64,000 bases of DNA from Paragonimus skrjabini miyazakii (GCA_014338405.1 JTDE01000244.1:70696-134695), one strand, 5' to 3'; positions 47,015 through 60,900 are shown, counted from the first letter of the stretch. Numbers and translations are program-made. The notes: generated by a model from the letters alone, not told the origin.

Positions 47015-48003
47015 GTAAGGTGAGGCATCAATAATGAACACTGCATCTTTACATTGGAATAACAGAGTTAGCTAGTAGGTGAGCGACCTTATCAGCCGCA
47101 CAACACGAAATAGTTTACAGAAGGCAGTATCCTGCTTTCTACCACGTGATTCATTGACTAGTTCAGGTCATTATGAAAGATTCATTCGACGGAATGCTGA
47201 AAGTCCTGTGATTTCTGTCTTTGAAACTAAGGGCGGTAAAAGATCTATTAGCACGGGACATTTAAGAGAAAGGCATGAATGTTGAAGCTGATGTAAAATG
47301 AACACAAACCTCATAAATCTGCTTCACCGAATATCTTAGTAAATTTGATTTCTTGGTCAAGTGGCAGTCGATACATTGAGCAGTACATGTCCGATCCCAA
47401 TGTACACACGTTGACGTGGTCTACCTGATAGTTTCAATCGAGCAACCTCAAGCAAAGTTACCTTTCAGTGCGTCATAAACTTCAGTACTTTTAGGAACTG
47501 GATTAGCTTACTGCTGCATGAATTCGATCTTAGCGTGGTTTGTGTATCGTCTGTGCGTCTTTCATTTAGGGTATTCTTGCCGATTTGTTGTTTCAGTATA
47601 TGTAAAAATCTGACATCCAGTAATGGGTCTGAAGCCGATCACAATCTGACGTCATCTTTTCGACGATAGATTTTTTCCTTCGAACTGATCCGATATAAAC
47701 GTTAATGGGACCTCATTCAGGTATGCTTCTGGCACGTGAATATTTAAGCAATTCGGACAAACCTTTTGAAATAAAGAGTTAATGGATTCTTTATGTGACA
47801 GATGTGTGAACAATGCGTATGTTTAAGTGATAACCACAATTTATCTGCCACAGTTTGTCCATCCATAGCTTATATGAATTGAGGCGTTGTAATTAACCTG
47901 TCTCACGGTATTCTCAAACGTTCACTTAACTATATGACGGACTGATTTAATCAGGTCTAGAGTCAATAATTGCGGAAAGTTTTCTTTGTGAATGTTCCGT
48001 CAG
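47015..48003. other. Probable intron or flank; one open frame
   Basis: A frame at 47121-47285 (+), preceded by agtttacag, reads KAVSCFLPRDSLTSSGHYER and ends in a stop after RERHEC. It could be a last exon after 46657-47014, but the phases do not match with the donor at 47014. Confidence 0.3.
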
Positions 48004-48119
48004 AGACCTTCGACATTTGTTAAGTGCCTCAATGCAACGTTGTGCATATTATATATCTCAGGAGTCAGCTGCTACTTCTGCAGTACGTTGTCTGCAGCTG
48101 CTGTATACTGTGGATACTG
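48004..48119 (+). CDS. Probable internal exon, helical
   Basis: Acceptor ttctttgtgaatgttccgtcag and donor ACTG|gtaaac bound 116 nt that are open in one frame: DLRHLLSASMQRCAYYISQ, then ESAATSAVRCLQLLYTVDT. The pattern is strongly alpha-helical with spaced leucines, as in ARM/HEAT-type repeats, but no family can be named from 38 residues. Codon use is protein-like, unlike the flanks. Confidence 0.45.
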
Positions 48120-49409
48120 GTAAACCTACGCGTTTGGTCACTTTTATCTGCATGTTAATTTATTACAAAGATCAGGTTGTTTGTCTTCAAAATAGGATAA
48201 TAGCTGCTTTTAGTTTTAAGTGTACAGGTTGGACCTAACACACTGAGATTGTTCTATAAACGTAAAGAGAATACAACTCAAACGTCAGGCACAGTTGACT
48301 GCAGCCTTCCTTGCACATCTACGTTTTAGTCAATCTCTTCGAAAAAGAAGTACTATGCTTGAGTTTTGCTTTGGTTACACCACGTCGTTGATGCATTTTC
48401 TGGTCACTCATTAAGTCTGTACTCAAAATGGCTTTCATGGGGCCACTACATTGACTACTGTTCTAATGACCTCTCGCAATACACGACTGAATTATCATAA
48501 ATGAATAATCAACCACATTCGCTTGTCTGAGTAGTCATAATTAATTTGCCTTCATTAGCCTTTGTGCTCATTTGGTCCATCTTTTGAGGCCGATTGGTTA
48601 TTTCTGTCATCCATGTGCTAAACGTGCTTTTGAAATGTGTCGTGCGCTAGAATAGAGTTTTAGGCAGATATATTAACGTGTTGAGGCCAAACCGTGGCTC
48701 TGCAACTTTTGCCATCGATTACTACACCCTATATTATGGTGAGGATTCAGTAGAAATTAGTAAAAGAGAAAGTTTTCGCTGATTAACGCCAAATCTTGGA
48801 CTCTATCACTAGTGGACCTCAATTCAAACGGTAGTGGGACTCTTGCTGGGCATGCGGAACGTTGAAGAGGGTATAAATGTCAAACCTAAGGGGTCAATTT
48901 GGGTTGGAGTTCGAAGTGATATGCATGAGAAGAAGGACAAGCAGGAAGTGTATCCTTAACCTACGACCGCAAGATGACTAGAGGAAATTATCACACCACT
49001 CAACAGAAGTCATCGCCAAACAGTCTGCCTAACATTTTTCGAGTTGTTTATTTGGTAGTTAACTTAGAAGCGCGCAGCACAAATACAAACATTTCGTGAC
49101 CATCCACGAACGTTTTACCGTTAGATGAAATGTACCAAATATATGGTCTAGAGAATAAATACTAATCAGAAGCGCGTTGTATTTCAAACATATATCTTAA
49201 TGACCAAACGTGGAAATATCACATGCAATAGTACTACGAAGCACTCTGACTGTGCCACGCATAAATGATGTACATTTTCCATTATACGACATTGAAACAG
49301 CGGTAGCCTAGCTTAGTAATATATCAGTAAAAGGCATTACTAGATCTATTTATGCGCACCCTTAAGACACTTGATTACGAACAGCCGAGCGTTCAAATGA
49401 TTCTTTTAC
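48120..49409. other. Nothing recognised
   Basis: AT-rich; no motif, repeat or exon seen. Confidence 0.4.
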
Positions 49410-49627
49410 ATGCTTGTTAATTTATCAAGGAGGACGTCTTCACGTTTGCTATGACAAACTGAAGCTATAACCACGTGTCTACTGCAAATGGAACGGTGCG
49501 CACAAAAGAGATTCATGTAGATACCATCTCCCTTGGTTTGTTTGCAATAGATCGAATCACAGTCCGACGTACACAAACCATTCTTCACATCGATCAAAAT
49601 TAATTCACCGTGATTTCTTGGAACCAT
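49410..49627 (-). CDS. Possible cysteine-rich exon
   Basis: The minus frame starts at an ATG directly after the acceptor cttactttag and ends at a possible donor, AT|gtaaaa (or the overlapping TAA). It reads RNHGELILIDVKNGLCTSDC and DSIYCKQTKGDGIYMNLFC, then further cysteines in HRSICSRHV and ASVCHSK: seven in total, suggesting a disulphide-rich extracellular module. Family unknown. It is on the opposite strand from the exon at 46657, so the two are not in one gene. Confidence 0.35.
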
Positions 49628-52600
49628 CTAAAGTAAGACAAAACTGCGCCCGACTTCTCTGCAAGTCTTCACGTGGACTACGTTGATGATTTTGTTTGTG
49701 AACCAGCAACCATCTGACCATGTATTTCCTAAAAGTTATCTTTGTGCTGATTGACCTCAGGTTTGGATGTCATAAAATGGCTATTTGTACATATTATCTT
49801 TTCCGCACTACGGGCTTTAATGATCAGTTTAGGTAAGAACAGCCAGAGATATCTGGCTTTTTGATGGACCAGCAAATGTGACTGGGGAAGTTCAACGATT
49901 GAACGAACGCAATTCAGCATGTTCGCATACAAATATGAATTAAATAGATAAGTCATAAGGAAGCACAAAGTTTTCCAGTTTATGCACTTGAATGACCTTA
50001 TTCATGATTTTAAAACGCAGGAACAGAAGAGTGCGAAAGAGCCATAAACAGGGTAGTCTGACATAGTGCAGTAGTTCGCACTGATAAACTGATAGACAGA
50101 TTCTTATGTGGGAAATAATTAACCACTATGATGAAGTATGCTTTTTATGACTTGTTCCAATTTCGTCCTGAAGGAACACGGATAGGATATAAACAAACTC
50201 TTAACCAAATTAGTATGAAACCAAGTTAAACGACTACCCGAGTGGAACAGTTTTTATTTGAACAAAACATTCCAGACTTCAACAATGTATCGTTTTGCGA
50301 CCAGTTTTAAAAGGCCATCGTGCAGTGGCTAAATTTAACTACATAAGTAACATTTGGTCTGCAAAGTGCACGATAGCTTTTTCTCGTGCTAATTTATCGA
50401 TTTCAGTTTGTGGAACGACAAAACTTCTCGGTTGCAGTGCACTAGTCGAAACTGGTTGTCGAACATTGAGAGTACGATTGAAGTAACCCCGGAAAGGATT
50501 TCAAAAACAACATGCCATTCAGTCACTTTTCACCCATGTGCTTCATTCAAAATATGACAGTTTGGTACATTTTAAGGGCTGATGGATATGCTCCAATGAA
50601 TGTTTCATTTGTAGGCTGGCAGTGCCTAGTGGAACAATCTAGTTCGTTCTTATCTTCTTGGGTGCACGAACACTGATCGTCGAGAGATATAATTTCTTAA
50701 AAATAAAATACGACGTTAATTCTTATCTCACTGTGTAACAAGTGTTAATGGGAAGTGAAGTTCTGCAAAGGGAAATTGCACAGTAGAGAAGGAGACAAAT
50801 ATCTTCTCACAGACGAGATTAATTAATTCGTTATTTTGAAGATGAGAAAATTTTAATTAGTTGTTTGTCTACATGTGGGAAACTAAGGCAGTCAGATAAA
50901 ATATACAATAGTGTCTGAGCATCCTGAGTGGCCACTAACTATCTTTTATTCCACAACCTTTTCCTGTGAAACCAACGTATAACAAATTAGAGAACAGGAA
51001 AGCACTTAAAAATATTGTATTGACTGGTCCTAACTTAGTCGTAATATAAGTAAATTGTTTACCACAACAAATTTAAGAAGATTTGGTTTGTTATATATAT
51101 ACACCTTGGCAAATAAGATTTGTCACATGGTTAATTATAACAGAATTATGAACCGTTTTTTGACTGTTTTGCTTTCCGTCATCTCTGGAAATGGGAACCA
51201 TTTTTCGTTGGATTACAAGCTACTAAACATCCACTAGGATCTCAAATGAGTCTAACAATAAAAAGTTCGCATTGATCACTAACGGATTAATGCAGTGCTG
51301 TTTCAACTTAAACAGGTGTACATTACACCACGCAGATAGGACAATCTAAACCACGCTGTGAGAATAAACATCAGAAAGGCAGCTGAAAAGAATGTAGTAA
51401 ATGAGTTTGCAATAGTTAATACTTTTAGTTGCTACCACTGGTTCATCTTGTTGGCTGAAATCGATCGGTCATTTATGGTTAACCTGTGAAGTAGTGGACA
51501 TTCGTTACAGTCCCAGGAGCACTTGAAGGACTTGGTAGTCAATTAGTCCTGGTAATCACGTGGGAATTATTTGCATCTTGCTCAACGTGGGTGGGTTTCA
51601 CCAAAACCCCATCAACTATAAAACTGAACCTACGGCCTGTGATTATGTTACCATGGGCGGATACGGGGCTGAAACCAACAACCGTCAAATTACTAGACAG
51701 GTTCAAAACGACGATAATTGTCCCTTGATTCAACCACCTTTGTACGCTTTAGTTAAAATGCAAAAGCGATTAAAGCTACCGTACAAATACTGTCATTCAG
51801 TATGTCTCAGCTTACAAAGTAGGAGCTTCCCAGCCGAAGCATAAGTTGAGAATTTGCGTCACTAATAGGAGAATGCAGAAACTAATGAATAATATTGCTA
51901 TGAATATCGGTGATTGTCGGGTCACAAATACTGCACTACCCAAAATAAGTTGAAAATTATTTTAGTTAGAATGACAGTTGGGATTATACCATTCTTGTGA
52001 ATGAAAGCCAATCAACTTGGGAGATCTCAGTGATTCGGAGTACAACTATCAAGTAAACATCAAAGATACACAAATGATCGGACTCTCAAAAGGCATATCT
52101 GTTGGCTTGAGCAGTGATTTTCCTTGAGAAAGTAACCAAAAACGTCAAGATAGGTGGTAATTACAAAACAGTATCATCCATTAACCTTTCAAAGAAACAC
52201 TTGCTTCCTCCAGATTCACGGACACCATCGGATGGTTTTTCATCAAACACACTTGTAACTGCGTCCCATTTATTTAAATGGAATACTTTGTATCACAATA
52301 CTCTCTGGCTGTATCGTTTTCTACCGAATTCTAGTAAGAACTTAGCGGAGAACCTAAACACCATTTCCTCAAAAGAAGCACAGCCAAACCGACAGTACAT
52401 ACCCAGTTAATATGCAATACAACCTGCTTTCTTCTTGAGCAAGGATGGAAAAGTTCAACCATACTTCTGAAACTTTCAACAAATACACGTAAGTAGAGGA
52501 ATGTGTCCTTTGAAAAGGGGAAAAACATATCTGATTATGTTGTGAATACATATATATAGTGTTAGGTTATTGCTTTGTCAGGAACAGTTAGCAGCTAGTA

Positions 52601-53512
52601 GATGGTTCGGATTTGATAATGAAACAACCCATTATTTATTCGTACTGTGTTGAAAACTGCCTCCGCACTGGCCGAACATACACTTACGACTAATAAGTGA
52701 AGTAAAATGTTACTGTTTTTTACTCACCTTTTAGAACTGTGGATTAAGTGGCAGCTGCTGAATGCTGCCCAATCAGTCAGTCAATTACCATTCTACTTGA
52801 CTCAACACAGATGCATCAAACTCAGCAGCTGTGCTGGTACATTAGAATGTGGAAGGTAAACTGGTAAGGCATAACTTTAGAAAACGGAGCCAGATGGAAG
52901 ACTACGAGTGTGCAGAGTTAAGGGTGATCAATTCAACAATCGTATGCATGTTCTGATAATGCAACGTAGTGCTGGTTCAGTCCATGCGTCAGCTGCTATC
53001 TAGCTAACAGGACGGAGCGAGTTGGAATTTCCTAATCATACAGACAGTGGTCTGATAGACATTTACTGCTGCAAGATTAATTGATAATACCGTCTGTCTG
53101 GAATGACCGGATATTCCGGACTACTAATGCTCTGACTGACACACAGACTCTTGTGAGAATGTCGTTTCAACATAATATTCTTGGCTCTATTTGGAACAAA
53201 TTCATGGGGGTTTCGTTGTACATTTTCGTATCATTTTGTGTGATACTCGGGATGTGGTGTTTAGTAAATTGAATTGATAACAGATAAGACGGGCTCATTG
53301 AATAAGTTTTCCGCCTAATCGATTTTCTAATTTCCCTACAGGCGTGTTCAAAAGGAAAACAAATGATCCGATTTGGAATTTCCTGCGATGGACAAAGTAG
53401 TTATGTTTTAAACCAACGTAATCTTTTCAGAGTGGTACGAGTACGTCATGGCGTTAGTGACATGAAATATACGGTCATTCTGGGCGAACAGTAATCAGAA
53501 TGGGCGTTGTTA
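49628..53512. other. AT-rich; isolated exon-like pieces
   Basis: At 50305-50346 and 50407-50484 (+) two pieces could join across a 60-nt intron and begin LKGHRAVAKFNYI, SH3-like. Frames at 51560-51844 (+), 52114-52410 (+) and 53081-53272 (+, with a hydrophobic C-terminus) are unrecognised; 51560-51700 is GC-richer and probably a repeat. Confidence 0.3.
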
Positions 53513-53799
53513 TGTAACACGCAAGCCGGCTGTCTTTACTCAGGTTGTCCGTTACGCCTACTGACTGACTCTGGGGCAACGTAGAGACACCGGGAGATAG
53601 CGTTCTTCGGAAGTAGGGGTATCAACAACAGTACTGTAATGGGAAACAACAAGAAACACGCATGGGCCAAAGGCCCAGTAAGCTATGCACACGGCTTACA
53701 CAAACGATAACAAAAACGGCGCAGACAACACGGCAGCACGCTCCGTCACCAATTCAAATTCAACTAGTGCGCGCTTGCCGGTTTCGGTCGCACATCACA
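53513..53799 (-). mobile_element. Solo LTR 2 (287 bp)
   Basis: Inverted relative to the copy at 35399. On the plus text it starts TGTAACACG and ends CATCACA, flanked on both sides by GTTA (53509-53512 and 53800-53803). No internal element sequence follows either end. The presence of a different duplication from copy 1 shows an independent insertion. Confidence 0.85.
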
Positions 53800-56700
53800 G
53801 TTATAATCAACCAATATAAGCAATCAACTGACAATGTGATCCTGAAAGATCAATTTGCTTCGTCCATTTAACCGGATAGACGCTGACTTATAAAGTTAGT
53901 GGCCATCAATTCGCATTGCGAAAGATTCTAGGCTATTGTTGCTTCATTTAACCCTGAGTGACAAGTATGTCCCTCAATGTAACTTTCGGTGATGAACTCA
54001 CGCTTCGCCAGTCCGTCAGTTGATGGCGTTGCATTGGATCAGTTGAAATGATGACCAACTGACTGAATGGTGCTCAAAACCCGTCACATATCGGAAAACT
54101 GATATGTGGATGATCGATTCTGAAAATTAGGCAAATGTTACCACCGGTACTTAAGATAGTAAACATGATGGTAGTCAGACGTTTCTTTTACGAATTTTTG
54201 ATGTCAGCTGTATTGGAGTCTGCGAAGAATATGGTCCATAATATAAGTTCGGTTAGCAGTCACAGAAAATTACGACGAATGACCTTCGGCAGATTTATAT
54301 TTTTTATCTAGTTAAATACGGCTTTTTATATATTTGTCAGTCAACGTATGATTTTTACGGTCTGTATGCTGGAGAATATCATATCTTAAATTTTGTTTGA
54401 ACGTTTATTGAGAAAGTAGACTCTCATTTGCCAATTGTTGCATTCATGGTTCTGTGGTTTATTGAAACACATATACCAATACAACTGTCAACAATACATG
54501 AAATAACTTCACACAAATTCAGTTGGTTTCAAGACTACTGTTGTTATCAAAACTCGTGAGCATCGTGTACACATTTGCTGGCCCAATTTGCTTGCGTCAA
54601 TTGGTACGTTGGTGAAATGGTTGTTGAAGTGCATGTGAGCATTTTACGACTAGGTCGCATCTGTTTTTATGTCACTCGCGTACTAGACTGACCATGAAGT
54701 CTGTTAGTGTTTCTGAAACGTTTGCAAGTGGACTAAGAGACCGACGTGTGCAATATTTTTGACATAAGACAGTAGATCATATACCGAAAGCTTGTACTAA
54801 ACATCTGTTATTTTTTTATGGTTGGCCAGGTTATACAAAATATGTGTACATGTAGATTTATGTTGGTGAATCAGTCGAAATTATAATCTCAGTTTTAAAG
54901 CAACGTTGTATGTCATCTCTTTTATATTCGGACAGTAAAATTTAACCAGACCCTTTCAGTTTTTGACCAGACATGCATACCAACTAGTAAACGATTGCGA
55001 ACTTGACAGCGAAACATACCTAAAGCGCGTCATAAATCATCGAGAACTCGTGATCAAGTAGGAATTTTTCCAGAAGGTTTCGCCAGCTGAATATGGTAAA
55101 AAATCCAAAATATTTATGAAATGGAATAAAAACTTGTCTTTCACAGATTTATTAGAAATTTGGGATACACGTCATACGACTATTTAAAGGGTTTAAAAGG
55201 TGAGGCCCAAATGTTTTCGATTTTGTGCAGTAAAAAATACATCGATTCGTAAAGTTACGCGAAACTATATCGTGCATCTGTGGCGGTCATGCGTTCATAC
55301 TGCACGGTCTCGTGCACTTTGTGTTCGAAAGGTGCGTGAAAGCATCCGGACATTCTCAGTCAGTTAACTAACTCAAGCGAGAGGTGATTAGTAACCGTAG
55401 AAGAATAGGTTTGTTGTTTGACAAAAAGCAGGTAGATCGTTCTTTGGCTTTCTGTGATTCTAACTTTCTTTTAGACCAATGAAAGCGCCATGCCGAACAC
55501 TGATCAGAACAGCTACTGTTTGGTTTATTATGATGACGTCCAGGAAAAAGATTTTGATTTTAAGATAAAAGTCACAATCAAGTTAATTAATGTTTTCTTC
55601 CGAATAAAATGTAATCATCATGTCACCTGGTTCTTTATCCTCATGAAGTGTTCAGCTGAAAGTCAACTGAGAAGGTAGAGGTGAGACATTGGAGGAGTTC
55701 TTTAAATACCACGAAAATAGAACATATTATACACTTCAAACTACAAACAGGTTGGTATGCGAAAAGTCAGCTTTCGTCAAAGTTTTTGCCGAGATTTTGT
55801 TTATGAACTTCATTAGTGATATTTTCAATCCAGAAACAGTAACTCTACCGGTTGGACTTCACGGAACAGCTTGAAGGATAGTGTGACGTGGATTCTGTAA
55901 GTTGGCAAGATCTAGCCTTCTCCCAGCAATTTCCTGGACTTCTTAATAAGCCTATCAAGCAAAGTTTTAAAACACCACAGAGATTAGAATTAAGGCCACA
56001 ATCACAGGCTAGTATGTACCTCTTACTTTGAATATATATATTCACAAAAATACTCTTGCAATATCGATATATGTAATAACAAGTTTTTGCGATGAAGACT
56101 GTCGTTATCTGGGAGTTATTTTGGTGAGTTTTTTCGCAAGTACAATGTATGAGATGAAAGATGTTGTAAGATAAACTTTACACCAGAACTGAGGACAAAA
56201 AGTTATTAGTTGTCAAAGTACCCGAAAGTAGTATGGGCAGAATGAAATATATGGAATACAGCTAGTTGAAACGAGGTTTCGAAGCTTAGGTTGTTAAAAA
56301 TAGATCAAAACCTACCCCGGATTGTAGGAACCGGTATCATGTTTGTTGTCACTCATTATGAGCAAAATGATTCGTTGCTGTAAAATGTTCGCTAAATGAC
56401 GCTCATTCAGTCCGAATTCATCTAGTCCAACCGTATTTCTTGAAAATAATCATACTGACTAGGAAGCAGCAGAAAAGGTTCAACTTTCTAGAATTGCGAA
56501 AAACTGGCAAGTCCACGGTTTGTTTGACGAATTTATTGTATTTAATCTGAACAACTGCACTAAGATGATCGAGGAGTTATGGAACTACGAGGGATAACAA
56601 GCATACAGTCGACAGGTAACTGCAATTAAGCAACTGTTTTGTAGTAGCCAAATACGGTTTGTGATGTACGGTGTCCAGTCGACTAAAGCAGTGCGGAACA

Positions 56701-57077
56701 CTTAGTCCCCTGTGAGTATACTGTAGCTAGGGTCACATAACTACTCAACATGGGTCATCTGGTAGATCAAGAATGATAAGTGACTTCATATATACATAAA
56801 GTGCAGAAAACAGACCCTAAGGGTACTGTTGATGTCAGCTGACTTTGTGGAAGCATGCCGACGGCCTATTGACTTATTGACCATCAGCCTCATGGTATGT
56901 TCGGAGCCTGTCCTGTCGATTGGACGGAAGAATCGAGAGCATGTCATACTCGAATGCCCATTTACTTCGAGAATCCTATCAACCCAGCTGACAGTATTCT
57001 AACTTTTGTTTCAAAACGTGACTGACTGCAGTCTTGGTAGATTGTTTTCAGGTGAAAGTTAAGCTATTCTACTGTAA
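53800..57077. other. AT-rich; weak exon candidates
   Basis: At 55475 an acceptor, actttcttttag, opens a frame TNESAMPNTDQNSYCLVYYDD that continues VQEKDFDFK, but no good donor was found. 55680-55874 (+) is open in another frame. 56850-57000 is GC-richer and repeat-like. Nothing else seen. Confidence 0.3.
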
Positions 57078-57390
57078 GTTGAACATCACCCACAATTGAT
57101 CGCAGCTGTCGCATTCCCTCAGACTTTTCAGTCGGCCCCTTTCGAAAAGAAGCACTAGACTCGAGTTTCGTTCTCATTAGAGCTCGTCAGTAGTGCATAT
57201 CACCGCCACTGCCGGGACTTAAACCACGGACACGCTGTTCATGAGGCAACCGCGTTTACCACTGCGCCATTGACCTCACGTTAGGCACGACCGAATTATC
57301 AAATGTGAACGCTCATCCACTTTCGCTTGTGACTAATGATCAGATTGCCCGATCGTCTCGAAATGGAAACACAGTTACTGACTGTTAACT
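57078..57390 (-). mobile_element. tRNA-derived retroposon, copy D
   Basis: The most complete copy with A. On minus it has the leader (gttaacagtcagtaactgtg ... gacgatcgggcaa), then tggcgcagtggt, ctcatga, and a B-box region gtggtttaagtcc, then the tail to gcgatcaattgtgggtgatg and ttcaac. Leader, tRNA-like core and tail have the same order and spacing as in 28758-29092. Confidence 0.8.
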
Positions 57391-57665
57391 CTATTCTAAG
57401 CCAAGTTTTTTACTCTTACAGTTGTCTAACTGTCATATGTTTATAATGTAAAGTTTACTCATGAGCGCCATCCAAAAGCATTAGCTTTTCATAGTTTATT
57501 GAATAGTTTATTTAATAGAAGTGCCAACCAACAACATCAATCGATGAGTTGCCAGTCGTAGTGTTATCCGGTAACACTGGATTAACACTGGGGATAACCG
57601 ATGGAGATAACCGTGATGGACTTCATCAAGGCTGTGTGACCAAATATGGATAGTTCGATTGGTGC

Positions 57666-57955
57666 TGTAAGGCGCAGCGGAGACCAGCAAGCGTGCAATG
57701 ATTGAGTTTTAATTGCGTAACACGGTGTGTTGCCGTGTTTTTAGAGCCATTTCGGTTTTCGTTTGTGTAAGTCGTGTGCATGGCTAACTGGGATTTTGGC
57801 TGATACTTGTTTGTGTTGTCTCTCTCTCCCTCTCTCACTCTCCCGCATGAGTGTTCTTAGAAGTTGTTCTTCAAAAGAACGCTGGCTTCCGGTGTCTCTA
57901 CGCTGCCCGAAGGTAACGGGCAATCAGAGTAAAAACGGCTGGTTTGCACTTTACA
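57666..57955 (+). mobile_element. Solo LTR 3 (290 bp)
   Basis: Starts TGTAAGG and ends CTTTACA. Flanking tetramers are GTGC (57662-57665) and GTAC (57956-57959), a duplication with one later change. It is more diverged than the other two and contains a CT-rich run at about 57817-57843. It lies 275 bp from the retroposon copy D. Confidence 0.8.
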
Positions 57956-60900
57956 GTACGTGTTAAACAGAAACATTCCTCAACTGTCTGGACCTGTAAT
58001 CAAGCTGTATTCGCCATGCCTTTATGACTTTCTTAAAAGTCACTAACGATCACAGGATAGGCGTTACAGAATCGTCACGCTTCAAATTTAGTCCACATTC
58101 ATTTACCAGCGGTCCTTGTATTGTGCCATTATTCCAAATTGATGCATGGTAACTGCACACTTAATCCTGACAGTTAACTGCCCCGTACTAACGTATCATT
58201 CGGGTTGACATCTTCAACATATTCGAAACTGCTGAAAAACATATGGACTACTCAGTCTCTGATAGATGTTGTTTACATAACCCAGATAGCATGGCTTCTC
58301 GGACCCATTCAGCGCAGATTATGCACATGCTCACTCGTCGATAAAAGAACTGATTGACCTGACGAGTAGTGAAAGATTTAGTGATTCTCAAGTTAAACAA
58401 CACTCTGAACGCTAAGGCTACAGTTAAATGTGTGATGATTAACTTAAAAAAAAGATTGACCTGCATGGCAGTAACAAGAAAAAATCAAAATTTTCGTAAG
58501 TTATTTACTGTAGTTTTACAAAAATATAACCGCTTCTTGATAGCAACCGCCTGAATAATGATGGCTAAACACCACTGCTCGTTGGTACTTTCGCACAAGC
58601 TTATTGTACTTATCGCTGCTCAATCTAACTAATACCAACATGCAAGCCGAGGTAAATGAGCCACGTTATGAACATGGCTTAAGATATCATACACTACTGC
58701 ATAAGCCGTCCACAATTTTGTTAATACGGCCATTCTGGACAAATATTGTTGAAAATAAGTGTTATTACGTTTAAGCTTAGCAGACGAATGTCACTGCCGA
58801 TGTGACCAGAAGAAGACTTATGTTATTTTTTCTGCTAACCAGACGTAAGCGTATTCATGAAGTGGATCGTTATCACTTCACATTGTAGAAATGTCTCCTA
58901 TTGCTGACTTACTCAATTTTTAGTCATCAAATCTGTTTTTTCGTCTAAGTCTCGTTTCACAAGTCAGTCTCCTACAATGTAATTAAACAGTACGTTTTAG
59001 TCGTTAAACGTCGGAAATCTAGCTCGTTAAAACTACACTGTTTTGACCAGAATGGTGACTTACTGAATGAGCGGCACTCAGCAACTGTTCGATAAATTAC
59101 CATCTGGGAAAGGTAGTAAATAGTAGAAAGCTAAAAATACCCACATAGGATGCATAGTGTTTTGTTAGCTTTACTTGGTTAGAACAATTGAGTAATTGAA
59201 CATTTAGTCAATATATATGTAAACTGCAGTGAGTTGGGTTAAGAGATGTGCTCTGTCAACTGAAGGTTCAAGACAAGGAATCGTTGCTAGCTACACAGAC
59301 ATGTTATCAGTCTTGCAAGGAAGATGAGAAGCATTAAGTAATTAGCGTTCAGTTTGGCACAGTTAAATGGAGAGACGATAAAGTTAGCTGGACATGTCGA
59401 CCTAACTTACCACAGGTAAAGTGAGTTAATATTCAATCAGCCGATCTGAAAACTCGTTCTGTTTTGCTATTCGAAACTATCCTTATCATGGTTATGTCAG
59501 GGTGAAGGTTACAGATCGAAGCTTTCTCTTTGTCCCTGTTGCCAATATTGATTAGAAATACATTACTTTGATTTTATTGTAATATCCACTCAATTAAAAC
59601 AAATTCTTAAACGACTGTTTTTATTCAGTATAAATACACTATAGGGTTATTTGCATTGAAAACTCATCAGCCAGATATGATTTATTTTCGGATCCAAGCC
59701 AGGTAGATGACAGCCAAAACACTCAAGTGTTTGTCGTTGAGACAATTCCATGATTGTTCTCAAGAATAGGCTTCAAGTGTTAAATTAACAGCAGTCTCGA
59801 TGAACTTAGAGATATGAAAATATCCATTACAAGTATAACGCACATATATAAAGGCCGGTATGTTTTTGGTTGATCACTTGAGGATGAGAGTGTCATTAAC
59901 TGAACGTCATTCACCTTTGGTTGCAACATGCACATTTAAGTAGGTTCTCAAATTAGCTCCCTTTGAAGGAAACATAAAAAGCAGACATTAACATTTTAGC
60001 GGAGTATATCTTGTCTATGGACTGGGGGAGTCGAGCTCCGGCCGTTTGAGCACCAGAAAATGATATGGCTGGTGTGATAGCTAATGCATGTAGTTCAAGA
60101 CTAAACTGTCATATCTAAACACTTTACCGTCTTCACCATTGAATGTTGTTCAGGTTACCACATCAACTGAAAATTAGATACAGTGATTGATTTGTTAACT
60201 CTACTCGACGACCTTGCAACGAGTACGTCTTATTCAAGTATACATTGTCCATAAACATACTAACCATAGATAGAAAGTGACGATACGAAACATACAATTT
60301 AAACACCATTCATTGTTTATGGTTGTGTTTGCAGCCAAATATGTTTCCATCCACATTCTTTCGTCCGTAGATGACGTTTTGCATTATGTGCTGAAAGGAA
60401 ACAGAGACATGTCATGGTTGTTGACACATTCATAGTCCATTTTGTGGACGAACCTATAGTACATACCTGTCCACTACCCCTTATGCTTCGATTATGTTTA
60501 TACTGACAATACCGACTGCATGATTCAAGATGATAGATGATCAAATTTCAACAATTCACAGTATTGCACCATGCAGCATCTTCATCGTCAAACACATTGC
60601 TTTAAACAAACTGTGAACGTCAGTTAGCATTCATACTGACCAGGCTGATTGAATAAACAGTTAACTTGATACAAAGTACGCATGCCATCCTAAACAAACA
60701 ATGCATCGTGTTGTAACTGTCACAAGGTGGATTTGTTTTTCCTTTTGTGTGGGTGGGTAAACTAGACCCATAAATTCATGTGGCCTGACGTTGTGACATT
60801 TTGCCGTTAATCTTGGGTATTTTTCAAGGCAGTTGGTCAACCGTTTGGCGCAATTAACTAGAAATGGTTATCACATTATTTCACGAACACGGGTCACAAA

